A stretch of 64,000 nt of DNA from Collybia mongolica (Eukaryota; Basidiomycota; Agaricomycetes; Agaricales; Clitocybaceae), in the NCBI GenBank assembly GCA_013420905.1, contig JAAXNY010000021.1, forward strand, positions 248,001 through 312,000, given 5' to 3'. Both the position numbers and the translations under genes were made by a program. Below, in pieces: positions 47,946 through 59,156 of this stretch. A model generated the notes under the pieces. It was not told the DNA's origin. It searched no databases and saw only the letters and a program-made list of their open reading frames with translations. The stretch's first letter is position 1; every line of letters begins with the position of its first letter.

Positions 47946-48449
47946 CCGAGAAACAGAAACATTTTGAGGAAGGGAAAATAAAAACCAACACAAATGGAGG
48001 AGTATGCTTACCAGACGGATCATATATTCCAAGAGAACCAGAAACAGTATCATTGAAAGATAAAGTGGAACACTTCCATTCAAAGAAGGTAGCGGCCCTT
48101 TATTACGGAGATGTCACGGAAGGACCCGCTCCAGGAGTATTGTCCGTTATGCAGTCACATAATGCAGTAGATAATAGTAACAACATTGGAACCTTGAAAG
48201 CCATAATGGCACAAATGGCACAATTTCAAGTGCAACAAATGTTAGGACAACAGAGCACGCAAACTGCGTTGCCAGTACCACCTCAGATGCAGAAACAGGA
48301 ATATATAAATAATAACTATAATCCTACAGCAAAGAGCATGCCGAATCCTGACATAGTAGCCTTACAGCACAAATGAGTACTTTATTAGGGCAGGTAGCAG
48401 AACTCAATAACCAAAACAAGGTTAAAGAGTCGGGTTTCAATTAGGTCCG
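47946..48449 (+). pseudogene. Gypsy A gag, 3' part and spacer, two frame changes
   Basis: Continues from the solo LTR with FEEGKIKTNTNGGVCLPDGS, a lysine/proline linker and a Gln-rich segment ending IVALQHK (stop at 48376). The frame then changes by one base to read MSTLLGQVAELNNQNKVKES, and again to read QLGPMKEAKEH into the protease ORF. Both changes look like loss of one base at a short run (CAG/CAC and GGGTTT). Confidence 0.7.
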
Positions 48450-49643
48450 ATGAAGGAGGCTAAGGAACACGCTAGACCTACGACTAGGTTGCGTTCCAAG
48501 AGACAGCCAGAGGACCGAAGTAAAAATGGAGAAAGTAACGATTCGGAGAGTAGTCGGGATAGTAGCAAAGAGGAGTTGGTAGCGCCGTCTCCTAGGAAAA
48601 AGAAAGTAAAATTTGTTGAACCATCAGTAAAGTCTCCAGTACGAAAAGAATTACCCTACATCGATGTGCCCGTGGTACCCTACATACCCCGGAGAACAGA
48701 ACGCAACCCTGAACCAGTTGATCCACTACCTAATTTTAACACTAAGCGCGGTCTGACTTATGAAACTAAGTCCCCAATAGAAGTAAAATTAAAAGGTGGC
48801 GATATAATTGCTAAAGTGTTAGACAACCCTATCACATTGACCACGGGAGAGTTAATGGGCTCGTCAAAAACCATTAGAGATGGGATAAAGAATATTGTAA
48901 CTGCCAGACGTAAGTCCCTCACCCAAAGGGACACTAACTTGCAAATAAACGGAATAGATGAGGAAGACGTCTTACCCTTTGGAGGGGACTGGGAACTTGA
49001 TGATAACTACTTACGGCATGACGCACTACCAGTAGAGTCAATCCCATTCCAGTCTTTCTTCATCTCGGAGTATGACCACAGCGGAATACCTAAGGGATCT
49101 ATAATATGCAGAGACCCAGTCCTACAGTATTTAGAATCTTTACCAGCTGGGGAAGAGCCCAAACAGTTGTATGTAGCAAAAGAATTGGCCTCTTTGCGCG
49201 CAGTATATCCAGTAATAAATGGGGTAGGAACGGAGGAATCTTTATTAGATGGGGGATCCCAAATAGTATCAATGGCTAAACAAACGGCTTTAGACTTGGA
49301 TATTTCATGGGATCCGGACGTTGTCATACACATGCAGAGTGCTAATAAACAAGTTGAGAAAACAGCGGGATTAGTGCGCAATGTCCCTTTCTTGTTTAAT
49401 GACATGGCCATCTACCTCCAAGTACATATCATAAATTCACCCGCATACAAAGTATTGCTCGGGAGACCGTTTGATACACTCACGGAAAGTCAGATCAAAA
49501 ATGCTCAGGACGGGGGACAAGTAGTCACTATCACGGACCCTAACACGGGACAAAAATGTACTATCCCTACCCATGCAAAGGGATCACCGCCTAAGCTGTT
49601 GAAAAGACAACCGGAGCAGGATTTTCGGCCTTCGATGAATTAA
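48450..49643 (+). CDS. Gypsy A aspartic protease region
   Basis: A 397-codon frame. The first half is a basic, charged linker (RKKKVKFVEP). The protease part has LLDGGSQIVSMAKQTAL (D-G-G-S in place of D-T/S-G), a beta-strand-rich middle and VLLGRPFDTLTESQIKN, the I-L-G-R-P-F flap-like end typical of retroelement proteases. It ends six codons after a slippery heptamer that moves translation to the pol frame. The arrangement is the same as in element B. Confidence 0.75.
   Translation: MKEAKEHARPTTRLRSKRQPEDRSKNGESNDSESSRDSSKEELVAPSPRKKKVKFVEPSVKSPVRKELPYIDVPVVPYIPRRTERNPEPVDPLPNFNTKRGLTYETKSPIEVKLKGGDIIAKVLDNPITLTTGELMGSSKTIRDGIKNIVTARRKSLTQRDTNLQINGIDEEDVLPFGGDWELDDNYLRHDALPVESIPFQSFFISEYDHSGIPKGSIICRDPVLQYLESLPAGEEPKQLYVAKELASLRAVYPVINGVGTEESLLDGGSQIVSMAKQTALDLDISWDPDVVIHMQSANKQVEKTAGLVRNVPFLFNDMAIYLQVHIINSPAYKVLLGRPFDTLTESQIKNAQDGGQVVTITDPNTGQKCTIPTHAKGSPPKLLKRQPEQDFRPSMN
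49619..49625 (+). promoter_or_regulatory. Candidate -1 frameshift site GGATTTT (gag-pro/pol, element A)
   Basis: Zero-frame codons GAT TTT follow the G of CAG. Pol continues in the -1 frame (TCG GCC TTC GAT GAA). The zero-frame stop comes at 49641. GGAUUUU is a slippery heptamer known from plant RNA viruses, and element B has AAATTTT at the equivalent place. Confidence 0.55.
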
Positions 49644-52600
49644 TCCAAAGTGATCAAGGAGAGCTAGCCGTAGAAATTGCTGAAGATGAGAACGGAAACT
49701 TTATTATAACGGGTTATAGACACCCTACTGATAAGCGGAATTTTGGTCACAAAGAACTTAGAGATGTCTTTTTGTCTAGAAGTGATGTAAACATGAATAG
49801 TACAGTACCTGAACACGAATTACTAGCCACGTACTTGGCTTCCGTAGATGAGCGCGATGGACCAGTAATAAACTATGAGCAGAACAGCAGGGACCCAGCA
49901 AGTACACCCACTAGACCTATGACATATGCTTAAGAACAGCCCATGATCGATAAAGCTTTAAGTAAATTAAAGCAGTGGCAAATTGGCACCAACGAGTGCG
50001 GTCTTGGAACGGCAACAAGTGAAAAGTGTAATATTGAGCCCATGGATCAGCTAGTAGGAAAGAAGTATAAACCAGTACATTTGAAAACAAAACCAACACT
50101 GGCGGACCTGCCTGATAAATTTAGAATTATCAGAGATATAAAGGGTGACCCTTTAGCAGCCCTACCAGTTCTAACGCCTAACCCACCTCCGTTTAAACCA
50201 ACTGGAAGGTATACTGAGGAAAGGCGCGCAGAATTCCAAAGAGTACACGAAGAAGAGAGCTTCTTAAAACCTAAAGAGATGGATATAATCCACAACTTTA
50301 TGTGCAAACATAATGATGGTTTTGCTTGGAATGATAGTGAGCGCGGTAGCTTTAAGAAGGAATATTTTCCTCCCGTCGAAATACCAGTAGTCCCACATAT
50401 GCCGTGGACAGAAAGGAACATTAGAATCCCACCAGGGATCTATGAAGATGTTTGTAAAATCATCAAGACTAAAATTGATGCAGGAGTCTATGAGAGATCC
50501 AATTCATCATATAGGTCTAGATGGTTTACCATATTAAAGAAAGGCCAGGAAAGAAGCTTAGAATTGTACATAGTCTAGAACCACTGAATGCAGTCACAAT
50601 AGCGCACTTGGGTTTACCACCTGCTACCGAAGAACTAGCAGAACACTTCGCAGGGCGCGCTGGTGGCGGAATGATGGATCTATATGTAGGATACGATGAG
50701 AGGCCTTTAGCAGAAACCTCGCGCGATCTAACCACGTTCCAAACACCGTTTGGCGCGCTGAGACTAGTAACACTCCCTATGGGATGGACAAATTTGGTTC
50801 CAATATTTCATGATGATGTCACATACATCCTACAGGATGAGGTACCACATGTCACAATACCCTACATTGATGATGTACCCGTGCGCGGTCCAGCAATGTG
50901 CTACAAACTGCCGGACGGAACAGAAGAAGAGCTACCTGGTGCTCCAGGTGTTAGGCGCTTCTTCCGGGAACATATGCAAAATGTAAATCGCGTCGTACAG
51001 AGAATGAAGTATTCTGGAGGAACGTTTTCAGGATATAAGTCTATGTTATGCGCAAGTGAAATTCTAGTGGTAGGACATAGATGTACCTATGAAGGATGAA
51101 AACCTACTACAGATAGAATCGGTGTAGTTGAAAGATGGGGACCATGCAAAGATGTCAGTGAAGTATGCGCTTACATGGGAACTATTGGTGTATGCAGGAA
51201 TTTCATTAAAGACTTCGCCCGTATAGGCCAACCAATTCAAAAGTTAACTAGAAGTAGTGAACCTTGGATATGGGGGCCTGAGCAAGAAGAAGCGCAGCAG
51301 CTATTGTTAGATGCACTTAAAAATAGCCCCACGCTCCGTCCAATTAATTACACCTGGAATACGCCAGTGGTATTGTCAGTAGATACGTCATGGAAAGCTG
51401 TAGGCTACTATATCTATCAGGAAGACCCTGATATACCTGGAAGAAAGCACTATGCTAGATTTGACTTGATAACTCTGAATGAGCGCAAAGCACGCTTCTC
51501 ACAACCCAAACGAGAGCTATTCGGATTAATGAGAGTTCTAATGGCATGTTATTATTGGTTTATTGGAGTACAAAATTTGGTAGTGGAAATGGATGCAAAG
51601 TACATTAAGGGGATGTTATCAAACCCAAGTCTAGGACCTAATGCAACAGTAAATAGGTGGATTGATAGGATACTTATGTTCCACTTTACTTTGGTTCATA
51701 AAGCTGGTAAAGGCTTTGGCCCAGATGGTCTGTCAAGACAAGACGCGCGGCTAGGGGATCCTGTCTACCCGGACCCAGATGATGGTTACGACGAACCCTC
51801 AGGTCCTTTAAGGTTTATCAACCCAATGGAAGAATTGGATGACCCTTTGGAGCTGTCAGATTTTAAAGAGGAGATCGACACGCACGGCGGATATTTATTC
51901 CAACTTGCGAAGGAAATCTCTGATTTTGAAGTTGAAGTAAACAATGCCTGGGCTGGTGAAGCAGCATTTATTGGAGAAGTAAAACAGAACTTAGGTTTAG
52001 GACGGTTCGGTATTCAAAGAGAAGCTTATCTAAAGCAACTTGTAAATACTACTGTCATACCCGATGAAAAGTTTAAATATGACCCTAATGTAAGGGAAGT
52101 ATATGACGAGTCTAAACAAACACCTACGGCGCAGGAACAGGATAAAAACCTACCTTTAATAAAAGAATGGTTAAAAAGACCACAAAAGAGACCAAAAGGA
52201 ATGACAGATCGCGCCTACCTAAAGTTTGCAAGGCAGGCGTCTAATTTCTTTTTGGATCCAGAAGGCAGGATGTATAGGAAAAATATTGATAGCGCGCACC
52301 AGCTTGTTGTTGATAAAAATCACTGAACATATATGATGAAGGCATCTCACGATTCTGTTGGACATAGGGGTTTCTATGCAACAAAATCCTTAATAGATAA
52401 AAGATTTTGGTGGCCAGAAATGGAACGCGATGTATCATGGTATGTGAAGTCATGTCACATCTGTCAGACAAGGCTCTTAACTTTGTTGAGAATCCCTCCT
52501 GTCATAACCCACACGCCGTCTATATTCCAAGTATTGCATGCGGACACCATGTATATGAGCCCATTGTCTAACGGTTATAAATACATTGTCCAAGGAAGAT

Positions 52601-53637
52601 GTGCGCTGTCTTCATGGATGGAAGGCGTGCCCCTCAAATCTGAGGATGGCAAGACCTTGGGAAGGTGGCTGTTCGAAGAAGTAATTTGTAGATGGGGTTC
52701 CCTAACGGAAATTGTAACGGATAATGGTCCTGCCTTTGTCACAGCCAAAGTGTGGCTGGAATCCAAGTATGGTATTACAGGAATAAGTATATCACCATAC
52801 AATTCCAAAGGAAATGGGATCGCCGAGCGCGCACATTGGGATGTGCGTCAAGCTGTCTTCAAAGCTACAGGTGGTGATGTAAAGAAGTGGTACTACTTCT
52901 TCCACCATGTAATGTGGGCTGACAGAATTACTATACGGAAAGGGACGGGTTGCTCCCCCTATTTTATGATTACAGGCACGCACCCAACCTTACTGTTAGA
53001 TATTATTGAAGCCACTTGGTTAGTAAAGTTACCAGGAAAAATATTGACTACAGAGGAACTCATTGGGTTTAGAGCGCAGGCTCTAGCTAAGCACGTCCAG
53101 CATGTGGCCGATATGAGGAAACGTATCAATATGGAAAAACGAAGGAGACTATTACAGTATGAGAAGGATCACAGCGCAACCATCAGAGACTATGATTTCA
53201 AACCAGGAAGTTTAGTACTAGTTAGAAATACCGAGGTCGAAAGTTCGCTCGATAAAAAGCTGAAGCCATGGTACCTGGGACCAATGATAGTCCTGAGACA
53301 AAACCGCGGGGGAGCCTATATTGTTTGCGAAATGGATGGATCGGTGTGGCAACATAAAGTGGGGGTGTTTAGGGTTATTCCCTACTTTGCTAGGAGTACA
53401 ATTGAACTGCCGGATAATCTGCAAGATCTAATAGACATCTCTAGCAAAACACTAAATGCTTTAGTGGAATCGAAAGATCCCGCTAATAGGCAAGTTTACA
53501 AGGAGTGTGACTATACTTTTGACAGAGTCCAATTGGATCAGTCCGATTCAGAGTCAAGCTCTAGTGAGAACACTGAGGAGGGGATAGCGCCAGCGCTACC
53601 ACAAACTACTATGTCACACCGGAAGTTGCATAGGTGA
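49625..53637 (+). pseudogene. Gypsy A pol: RT, RNase H, integrase; three nonsense codons and one frameshift
   Basis: In order: RT with WFTILKK, a first catalytic Asp in MDLYVGYDER, FQTPFGALRLVTLPMGW and the catalytic YIDD; RNase H with VVLSVDTSWKAVGYY; an integrase zinc region (H...H...CHIC); and the integrase core with HADTMYM, VTDNGPAF and NGIAERAH for D, D, E. A chromodomain is not evident; a basic tail ends SHRKLHR. Breaks: TAA 49931 (from CAA), a one-base loss near 50543 (KKGxGKKLRIVH changes frame), TGA 51097 and TGA 52324 (both Arg by context). The element is inactive in its present form. Confidence 0.88.
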
Positions 53638-53783
53638 TAAATCAGTATGGAAACAGAAGCAGTAAAGACAGTATAAGCAACGAAGCTAAGTAGTAAGGAC
53701 AGTGTTAAGCTGAGTAAAGACAGTAATACAAAGGAGCGTGGGGAGGGACACCATAACTAAGGAGGAAGTTAATTGGACTACCC

Positions 53784-55165
53784 TCAAGCAGATATGAAGT
53801 CGTCTTCAACCTCGGGCAAGGGCACGTCAGCCGGAGCTACCTCCTCCTTATCATTGTCATCCTGGTCATGGACTTCCGTAGCGCTCGCAGTGGCAGCCTC
53901 GTCAGAGCCTCCCTCCAGAGCGGCCTCGTTCATTAGACTGTTGAGGCGAGTAACCTCGTCCATAGTGGCATCACGACGCTTCAATAAGAAGGACACTGTA
54001 TGACTGATCTCCTCCAACTCAGCGCAGTAGTTTAAAAGCATCCTACCGAGGGCTTGCTTGGTGTGCGACATGGGATTGCCCGCGTCTGCAATCAAGCGCG
54101 CCCACGCTAAGACTACATCATGCTCCTTGGAGGGACGGAAGTCAATAAAGACACGAGTATCTGATGCACAGTCAGTATAAATTTAGAACCATCTATTATT
54201 AGAAAACGTACCCTCAGCAGATGCCTTTGGATCTTCATCTGGGGTGTCCTGCCTCATACGCTTTTTGGGACGAAGAGTGCTGCCGCGATTGAGCTCGGAA
54301 CGCTTACCGTCCTGTAGGAATAAGAAACAAAGTAATAGACAGAGCAAAAACAAGAATGGGTACCTTGATGGCAGCCTTTTCAGCCTTAGTCCTTTTGACA
54401 CGGGGAACCTTAATGTTCTCCTTCTCCTTGCGACTACGGGTGATTGGTCCTTCACTAAGGAGACGACTAGTCACTGGTCCAGAGACAGCAGCACTAGCCG
54501 TAGCGCCGGAATCAATGACCATATTCTTGAGTAAAGAAGAGACGCCATTGAGTATGTCACGCACTGACAGCGCAGTAGCTAAAAAGAAACATACCGAGTC
54601 AGTACCAGACATTTCAATGTCACCGTCATATTCACCGCCAGCAATGACCTCGCCTGGAATAGTGGTACCATCCGCATCACCACCAGTAGCAGGGACCTAG
54701 TACCAGAAAACCATGGTTTAAAGAACAGTACAGTACAAGATGAGGTAAAAAGCACGCACCGCGGTTTGAGACAGGTGCTCAGTGCGGACCTTTTCACGGT
54801 GATGGTGAATAGTGGCAGTAAGAGTCACAATGTTACGGTAAACGGGCTCTTGAAGTAACTCGGGGTATACATGTTGTAGTCCCTGGAATGCCTTACGGAT
54901 GCCAAAGATAACATTCTGCCAGGACCGCTCCATCAAAACCATTTTGGACTCAGTCAGGAGTAGCTGTAAATTGTAAAAGTTGGTTACAAAAACAGCGTTT
55001 TAAAAGTTTAATTGGTAAAAAGTGTACCGCGGTTTTGCCTAACTTCCGGACGCTGACCCTTTGTTCAACAAGGGTGTCCATCAATAAACGAGCTTGAAAG
55101 GTGTTCCACTGAGCTTGGACCATCTTGAAGTTCTCAATGTCTTGATAGTTGGGGGGGCTAGTCAT
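53784..55165 (-). CDS. Intact five-exon gene of unknown function, 383 aa
   Basis: Exons 55028-55165, 54760-54963, 54364-54696, 54212-54311 and 53784-54160 join through 51-64 base introns without a stop. The protein starts TSPPNYQDIENFKMVQAQWN and has a helical N-terminal half (MVLMERSWQNVIFGIRKAFQ). The middle is Gly/Asp-rich, then a strongly basic segment (RSRKEKENIKVPRV, KRTKAEKAA, RPKKRMRQ) that looks like a nuclear signal, and the C-terminus is acidic (VEDDFISA). I do not recognise the family. It lies antisense just past the pol of Gypsy A, in tandem with the gene at 55857-57795. It may be a cellular gene or an antisense cargo gene of a retroelement. Confidence 0.7.
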
Positions 55166-55856
55166 AATGATGCAGAGGAAATTGGTTCTTTGAACCAGAA
55201 CATTGTAAAGAGAGTATAATAGAGTCGGGCGATGTCTTTGGACAAAAAGCACAGCCAGTGCCCTTTTTATACCTCTACGACTAGAGAAGCGCTACCCAGG
55301 CTCTCATTTGTTGCACGCGTTCTACCCCCAGAAAAATCTATACATTTCAACTGAACAGGTCCGAGACGCATGCCTAATTAAAATGCTGGGCCCAATTGAA
55401 AAAGGAGCTCTGTAAAAATTCATGTGGAGCGCGGCAGTGTCTGCATGACAACTGGGACAGTTGTTGTCAGTGTTGAGGGGGAGATGGGTATAAGCAAAAT
55501 CGATTTGGAAAAACCTACCAAGGTTACAAGGATTGAAATAGATTGTCTATAAAAAGTCAGTGATCGCGCCACGGTCTTAATGATCGAGAGAATTGCACCA
55601 GAATTAAACCGTACTATTTATAACTTAAGTAGCCAGGGCAAGGGCGGAAGCTTTCTTATGAAGACAATAGAACAACGGTCAAACCAATTGTATTGTTTAT
55701 AGTCTGAGGGACTGTATGTAAGACAAGTGTTGGACCTCAATTAATAAAATTGAAGCCCAATGAAAGGCGGGGGAACTTAGGTAGCAGTAATAAAAGGGCC
55801 AGGGGCCCAGGAAAACACATATAGATAAAAATGTAGGTGGGGGGGGCGCGGCGTGG
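55166..55856. other. Intergenic between two antisense genes
   Basis: Holds the upstream region of the gene starting at 55165 and the 3' end of the next gene. A purine run GAGGGGGAGATGGG (about 55477-55490, plus strand) resembles a polypurine tract, but no matching LTR could be shown. Confidence 0.4.
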
Positions 55857-57795
55857 CTACTCCTCCTTGCTGTCAGGCACGGACGAACAGGAACTTGACA
55901 ACAAAGAACCGTCATCAACCTCTGCTTCTTCCTCCAAGGGCGGCCAAGGGAGATTCTGGAAATCCGCGTAGAAGAGGAGAGCGCTCTCCGTGGCTGGCGT
56001 AGTCAGCAAGAGGTTTTGAAGGCCCTCCAGGCCTTCCTCCTCATACAACCTACCGATGGTGCCAACTATGCACGCCAACAAGGAGTTGCGCATTTCAAGC
56101 GTGCGGTTAGTGGCCTGAATGACCTCCACGGCAAGAGTGTCCACGTCACCTAGCTGAGCATAGGCTTCAGCAACCGCTAGTAGAATAAGTAAAATCATTA
56201 GTAAACAAAAAGACAGAAAGAAAATGGCTTACTAGAAATGCCCGCACCAAGCATAGGCCCCAGATCCTCACAAAGCCTAGCGCGCTTCTGGGGAGTGAGA
56301 CTGAAGCTGCACTTCCCCTTCTTGGCGGTGGCGCATTCAACGCACGGTTTACCCCAACCGTTGAAGGAGCACTCGATGTCGCCGCAGGTGGCGCACATCG
56401 TGCAAGGATAGCCCACCTAGTAAGAATGATCAGTAACAAGAAATAAAAGAGTAATAAACATACGGTAGAGCGCCAAGGTGCAAGGTCAGCCAGCAGGGAG
56501 GTAATAGGGGATTGTAGCAGCATCAGCTCCCGGTTGGGAACCAGCGCGTGCTTGCGGCGTGTCGCCTGAACCCTATCCCTAGAATGAGTGGTCTTACATG
56601 ACTGACGAGGAGAAGGGGCCGCGGGAGGTAACAACTCCGTGAATCCCTCTTGAGCCAATTGGCGCGCGATCTCTTCATTAAAGAGCCGAAGCTCAGGGAC
56701 CTCAACCTTAACCAGTGGCTGCCCAGAGGACTAAGGAGATAAAAATGAGTAAAAGTAAATGAGTTCAAAAGAGAAAAGAGACATACGGGACCTGCTTCCG
56801 AGGGACGCAGCGCGGCATCACTGCCAGCCCCCTGGGCGCGCGACATGTTGGACTAGAATTTTGAAATCAAGTCAGGAATAATGTGAAACTCGTGAAGTAA
56901 AGGATGGTATATACCTGGGGAACCGCGCGGCCTTTGCCCTTGGACCCTGCGTTACGCTTCCGCTTGAGGGGCTATTGAAATAAGTCAACCACAGAAGAAA
57001 AGTAATAAAAAGCAGTGATAGACGAACCGCTGGTACCAAGACTGGGGAGTGTGCCGGCAAGGGCGCGGCGGACCAACTGTCCTGGTACTGATGGTAATGG
57101 CGCGGTGCGCCAACCATGCGAGGGGGGACGAGGAAAGTATCCCAAAAGATACTTTCACCATTGTCGCGCTCGAAGCACGACCCCACCTGGTCCAGGACTT
57201 GCTCCACAGTGGGAGCCTGGCCCTAAAGTAAAAGGTAGTCAGCTTGACAAGGGCAGGCAGAGTAAAGAAGTAAACAAGTCATTTACCAGAAGAATGGAAT
57301 TGTTACCCAGGTCAGTCGATATGACCATACGCCAGGAAGACCATGAAGCCTCGCGCGTGTCAACTGGGATGCGCATCACTTGAAGGTGAAGCGCGCGCAG
57401 GAGGAGAATAGCCGGATATGGCAGCAAAAAACGCATGCCACGGACCACGCCAGTGATGGCATCCTGAGACCAGTAAATAAGTAAATTAGTGAAAGGTTGT
57501 AATAAGTAAAAGATGGGCGTACGATGAGCATGGAGCAGTGATCGACGAAGTCAATCAAGTCGTCAAGGTCAAGGGGGCCCTGATGGTCCATACGGGGTGC
57601 GAGCTCCTCGGCCATAATAATCCACCCTTGCTCCATGGCAACGAAGACGTCGCCCTCGGCATCTTCAAGGAGGTCGGAAAATGAAGGGATCAGCTGGTCC
57701 ACATAGACCATAGTGGGGGAATGGCCCTCAGTCGGTAAAATCGTGGCGGAGAGCGAGAGGGACAGCGCTGACAAGCCTAGCTCGGCGCTAGGCAT
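55857..57795 (-). CDS. Intact eight-exon gene with a Cys-rich zinc-binding-like motif, 512 aa
   Basis: Exons 57523-57795, 57287-57463, 57028-57222, 56915-56971, 56787-56852, 56464-56730, 56233-56416 and 55857-56176 join in frame with introns of 47-64 bases. Visible features: an acidic helical N-terminus (DLLEDAEGDVFVAMEQG); a basic patch LKRKRNAGSKGKGR; and a cysteine cluster YPCTMCATCG ... IECSFNGWGKPCVECA ... KCSF, with six or more cysteines in C-x2-C-x2-C and C-x2-C pairs. An acidic C-terminus follows (PPLEEEAEVDD). I have a recollection of this Cys pattern in many Agaricomycete hypothetical proteins, often near retroelements, but cannot name a function. The start at 57795 lies directly at the likely left edge of the LTR of element B. 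Confidence 0.72.
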
Positions 57796-58771
57796 GTTAT
57801 TCCTCGTTCAATCGTATTTCGCGCTCACAAGTATACCCATTTCCTACTCTCATTCGCGCGCATCTACACACGGCTTACTTCGCGTGCAATCTCTCATTCT
57901 CAATCTTACTTCGCGACTCTCATACACGCTTATTTCGCAAACTTCTCTCTTACTTCGGGATCTTCGGGCTTGACCTACTTCGCGCGCTTTAACTCTGTTC
58001 CGTCTCGGGGACCCCGGGAACGCCACTCCACAAGTCGGTCGCGGAAGTCCTTTCCGTCTCAACGACCCTGCTCCGTTTCCGATCAAGGATTGACATCCCG
58101 GCGTTCAGTTAATTAGTGATCTCCGTTCTAGGCACGCTCGCCTTATCTCTTAGGTATTCCTTAGTTCGCCGTCGCGTGAGTTTATCTTAATTTAGTAGTT
58201 TGTATCTCGACTCACCTTTCTCCTACTTGAAAATTTTACCTTACATCTCCATTTAGATTCCATGTAGTTAGTATAAAAACCTCTGTACTTTACTACTAGA
58301 GAATCAGTACACTTTCCCCTCCTCTCTACATCTAAACTTTGCTCTCAAACGCTTCTGTGCATACTCAACAAGTTCACAACTGCTCCGACTTATTGACACG
58401 AAGTTCGCGCACGCCTGTATACGTTTCGTTCGCGAACTACAGGGCAGCACCTTAATTGTTGTCGTCTTAAGCTCGCGACTTTGTGCGCGGAGAATCTCGA
58501 ACCTCTAAGTCCGCATTTCAGTTGCGCGTTGCGCACTTTGCGTCTTTTAGTGTCGAAGTCTCACAACTCGTTTGGTTTGTTAGTCACTAAGCGTACCTCT
58601 TACTTCGCACGTGTTACGCACTCCCCTTGGTAATTCTCCGTACTCCGAACTGTGCACTGATATCTTCTCCCTCCTTTTGATACAGAAAACACCCCTCACT
58701 TTCTAGGAGAGGACCTGCGAGATAAGAACGCGCACTTAGTTCTCACATCTCGCACGGACTTGTAACTGTCA
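57796..58771 (+). repeat. 5' LTR of Gypsy B (left border uncertain)
   Basis: The right end ...AACTGTCA is fixed by the primer-binding site four bases later. A TATAAAA box lies at 58272. The left end is placed at TGTTATTCC near 57795 only because coding sequence ends there and it begins TG; the 3' LTR is outside the window so the length cannot be checked. The region is full of (A)CTTCGCG words. It differs completely from the Gypsy A LTR. Confidence 0.55.
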
Positions 58772-58774
58772 ATT

Positions 58775-58792
58775 TGGAGCCCACCGCGAGGG
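58775..58792 (+). other. Primer-binding site of Gypsy B
   Basis: TGGAGCCCACCGCGAGGG, identical in 17 of 18 bases to the site of element A, three bases after the LTR. Confidence 0.75.
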
Positions 58793-59156
58793 TTTTCTAA
58801 TCATTTCAGGCGAGGAATCAGTCACACCAACTCGGAATCTACGAGAAGAAATCCACAGGGTTGTATCCGATCCAGTTATCTCTCAGCAACGTCACGAATC
58901 GCGAACATCACAAACTCACCCACACTCTGTAGTTTGTTCGCGCGATCGAACCCTTTATTCGCAACTTGAGTTTTCCATTCCTTCTTTACACACCCTGACG
59001 ACTCCTGATCCCTCGCAAGACTCAGACTGGTCTACAGACAAGACAGTCACGCCGATTGAATCACCTCCAAACCTCAACATCTCCGACTTCTCAACTCCCT
59101 CATCCATATCTCCGTTTTCGACCTCTCCATTTATCACTCCCTCATTCACTCCAGCC

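Larger units (their letters stand above)
44045..53783 (+). mobile_element. Ty3/Gypsy element A (decayed, no 3' LTR found)
   Basis: 5' LTR, primer-binding site, gag with zinc knuckle, aspartic protease, reverse transcriptase, RNase H and integrase follow in Gypsy order on the plus strand. Defects: a solo LTR inside gag, two single-base frame changes in the gag-pro spacer, one in reverse transcriptase and three nonsense codons in pol. A purine-rich stretch (GGAGCGTGGGGAGGGA near 53732) could be the polypurine tract, but no TGATAGGG LTR follows, so the 3' end appears lost. The right border is approximate. Confidence 0.85.

Noticed and set aside
54244..54700. Plus-strand ORFs of 96-114 codons
   Set aside because: They are antisense to exons and introns of the intact minus-strand gene at 53784-55165.
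55477..55500. Polypurine tract and 3' LTR of Gypsy A starting near 55490
   Set aside because: Purine-rich, but the following sequence has no similarity to the Gypsy A LTR.
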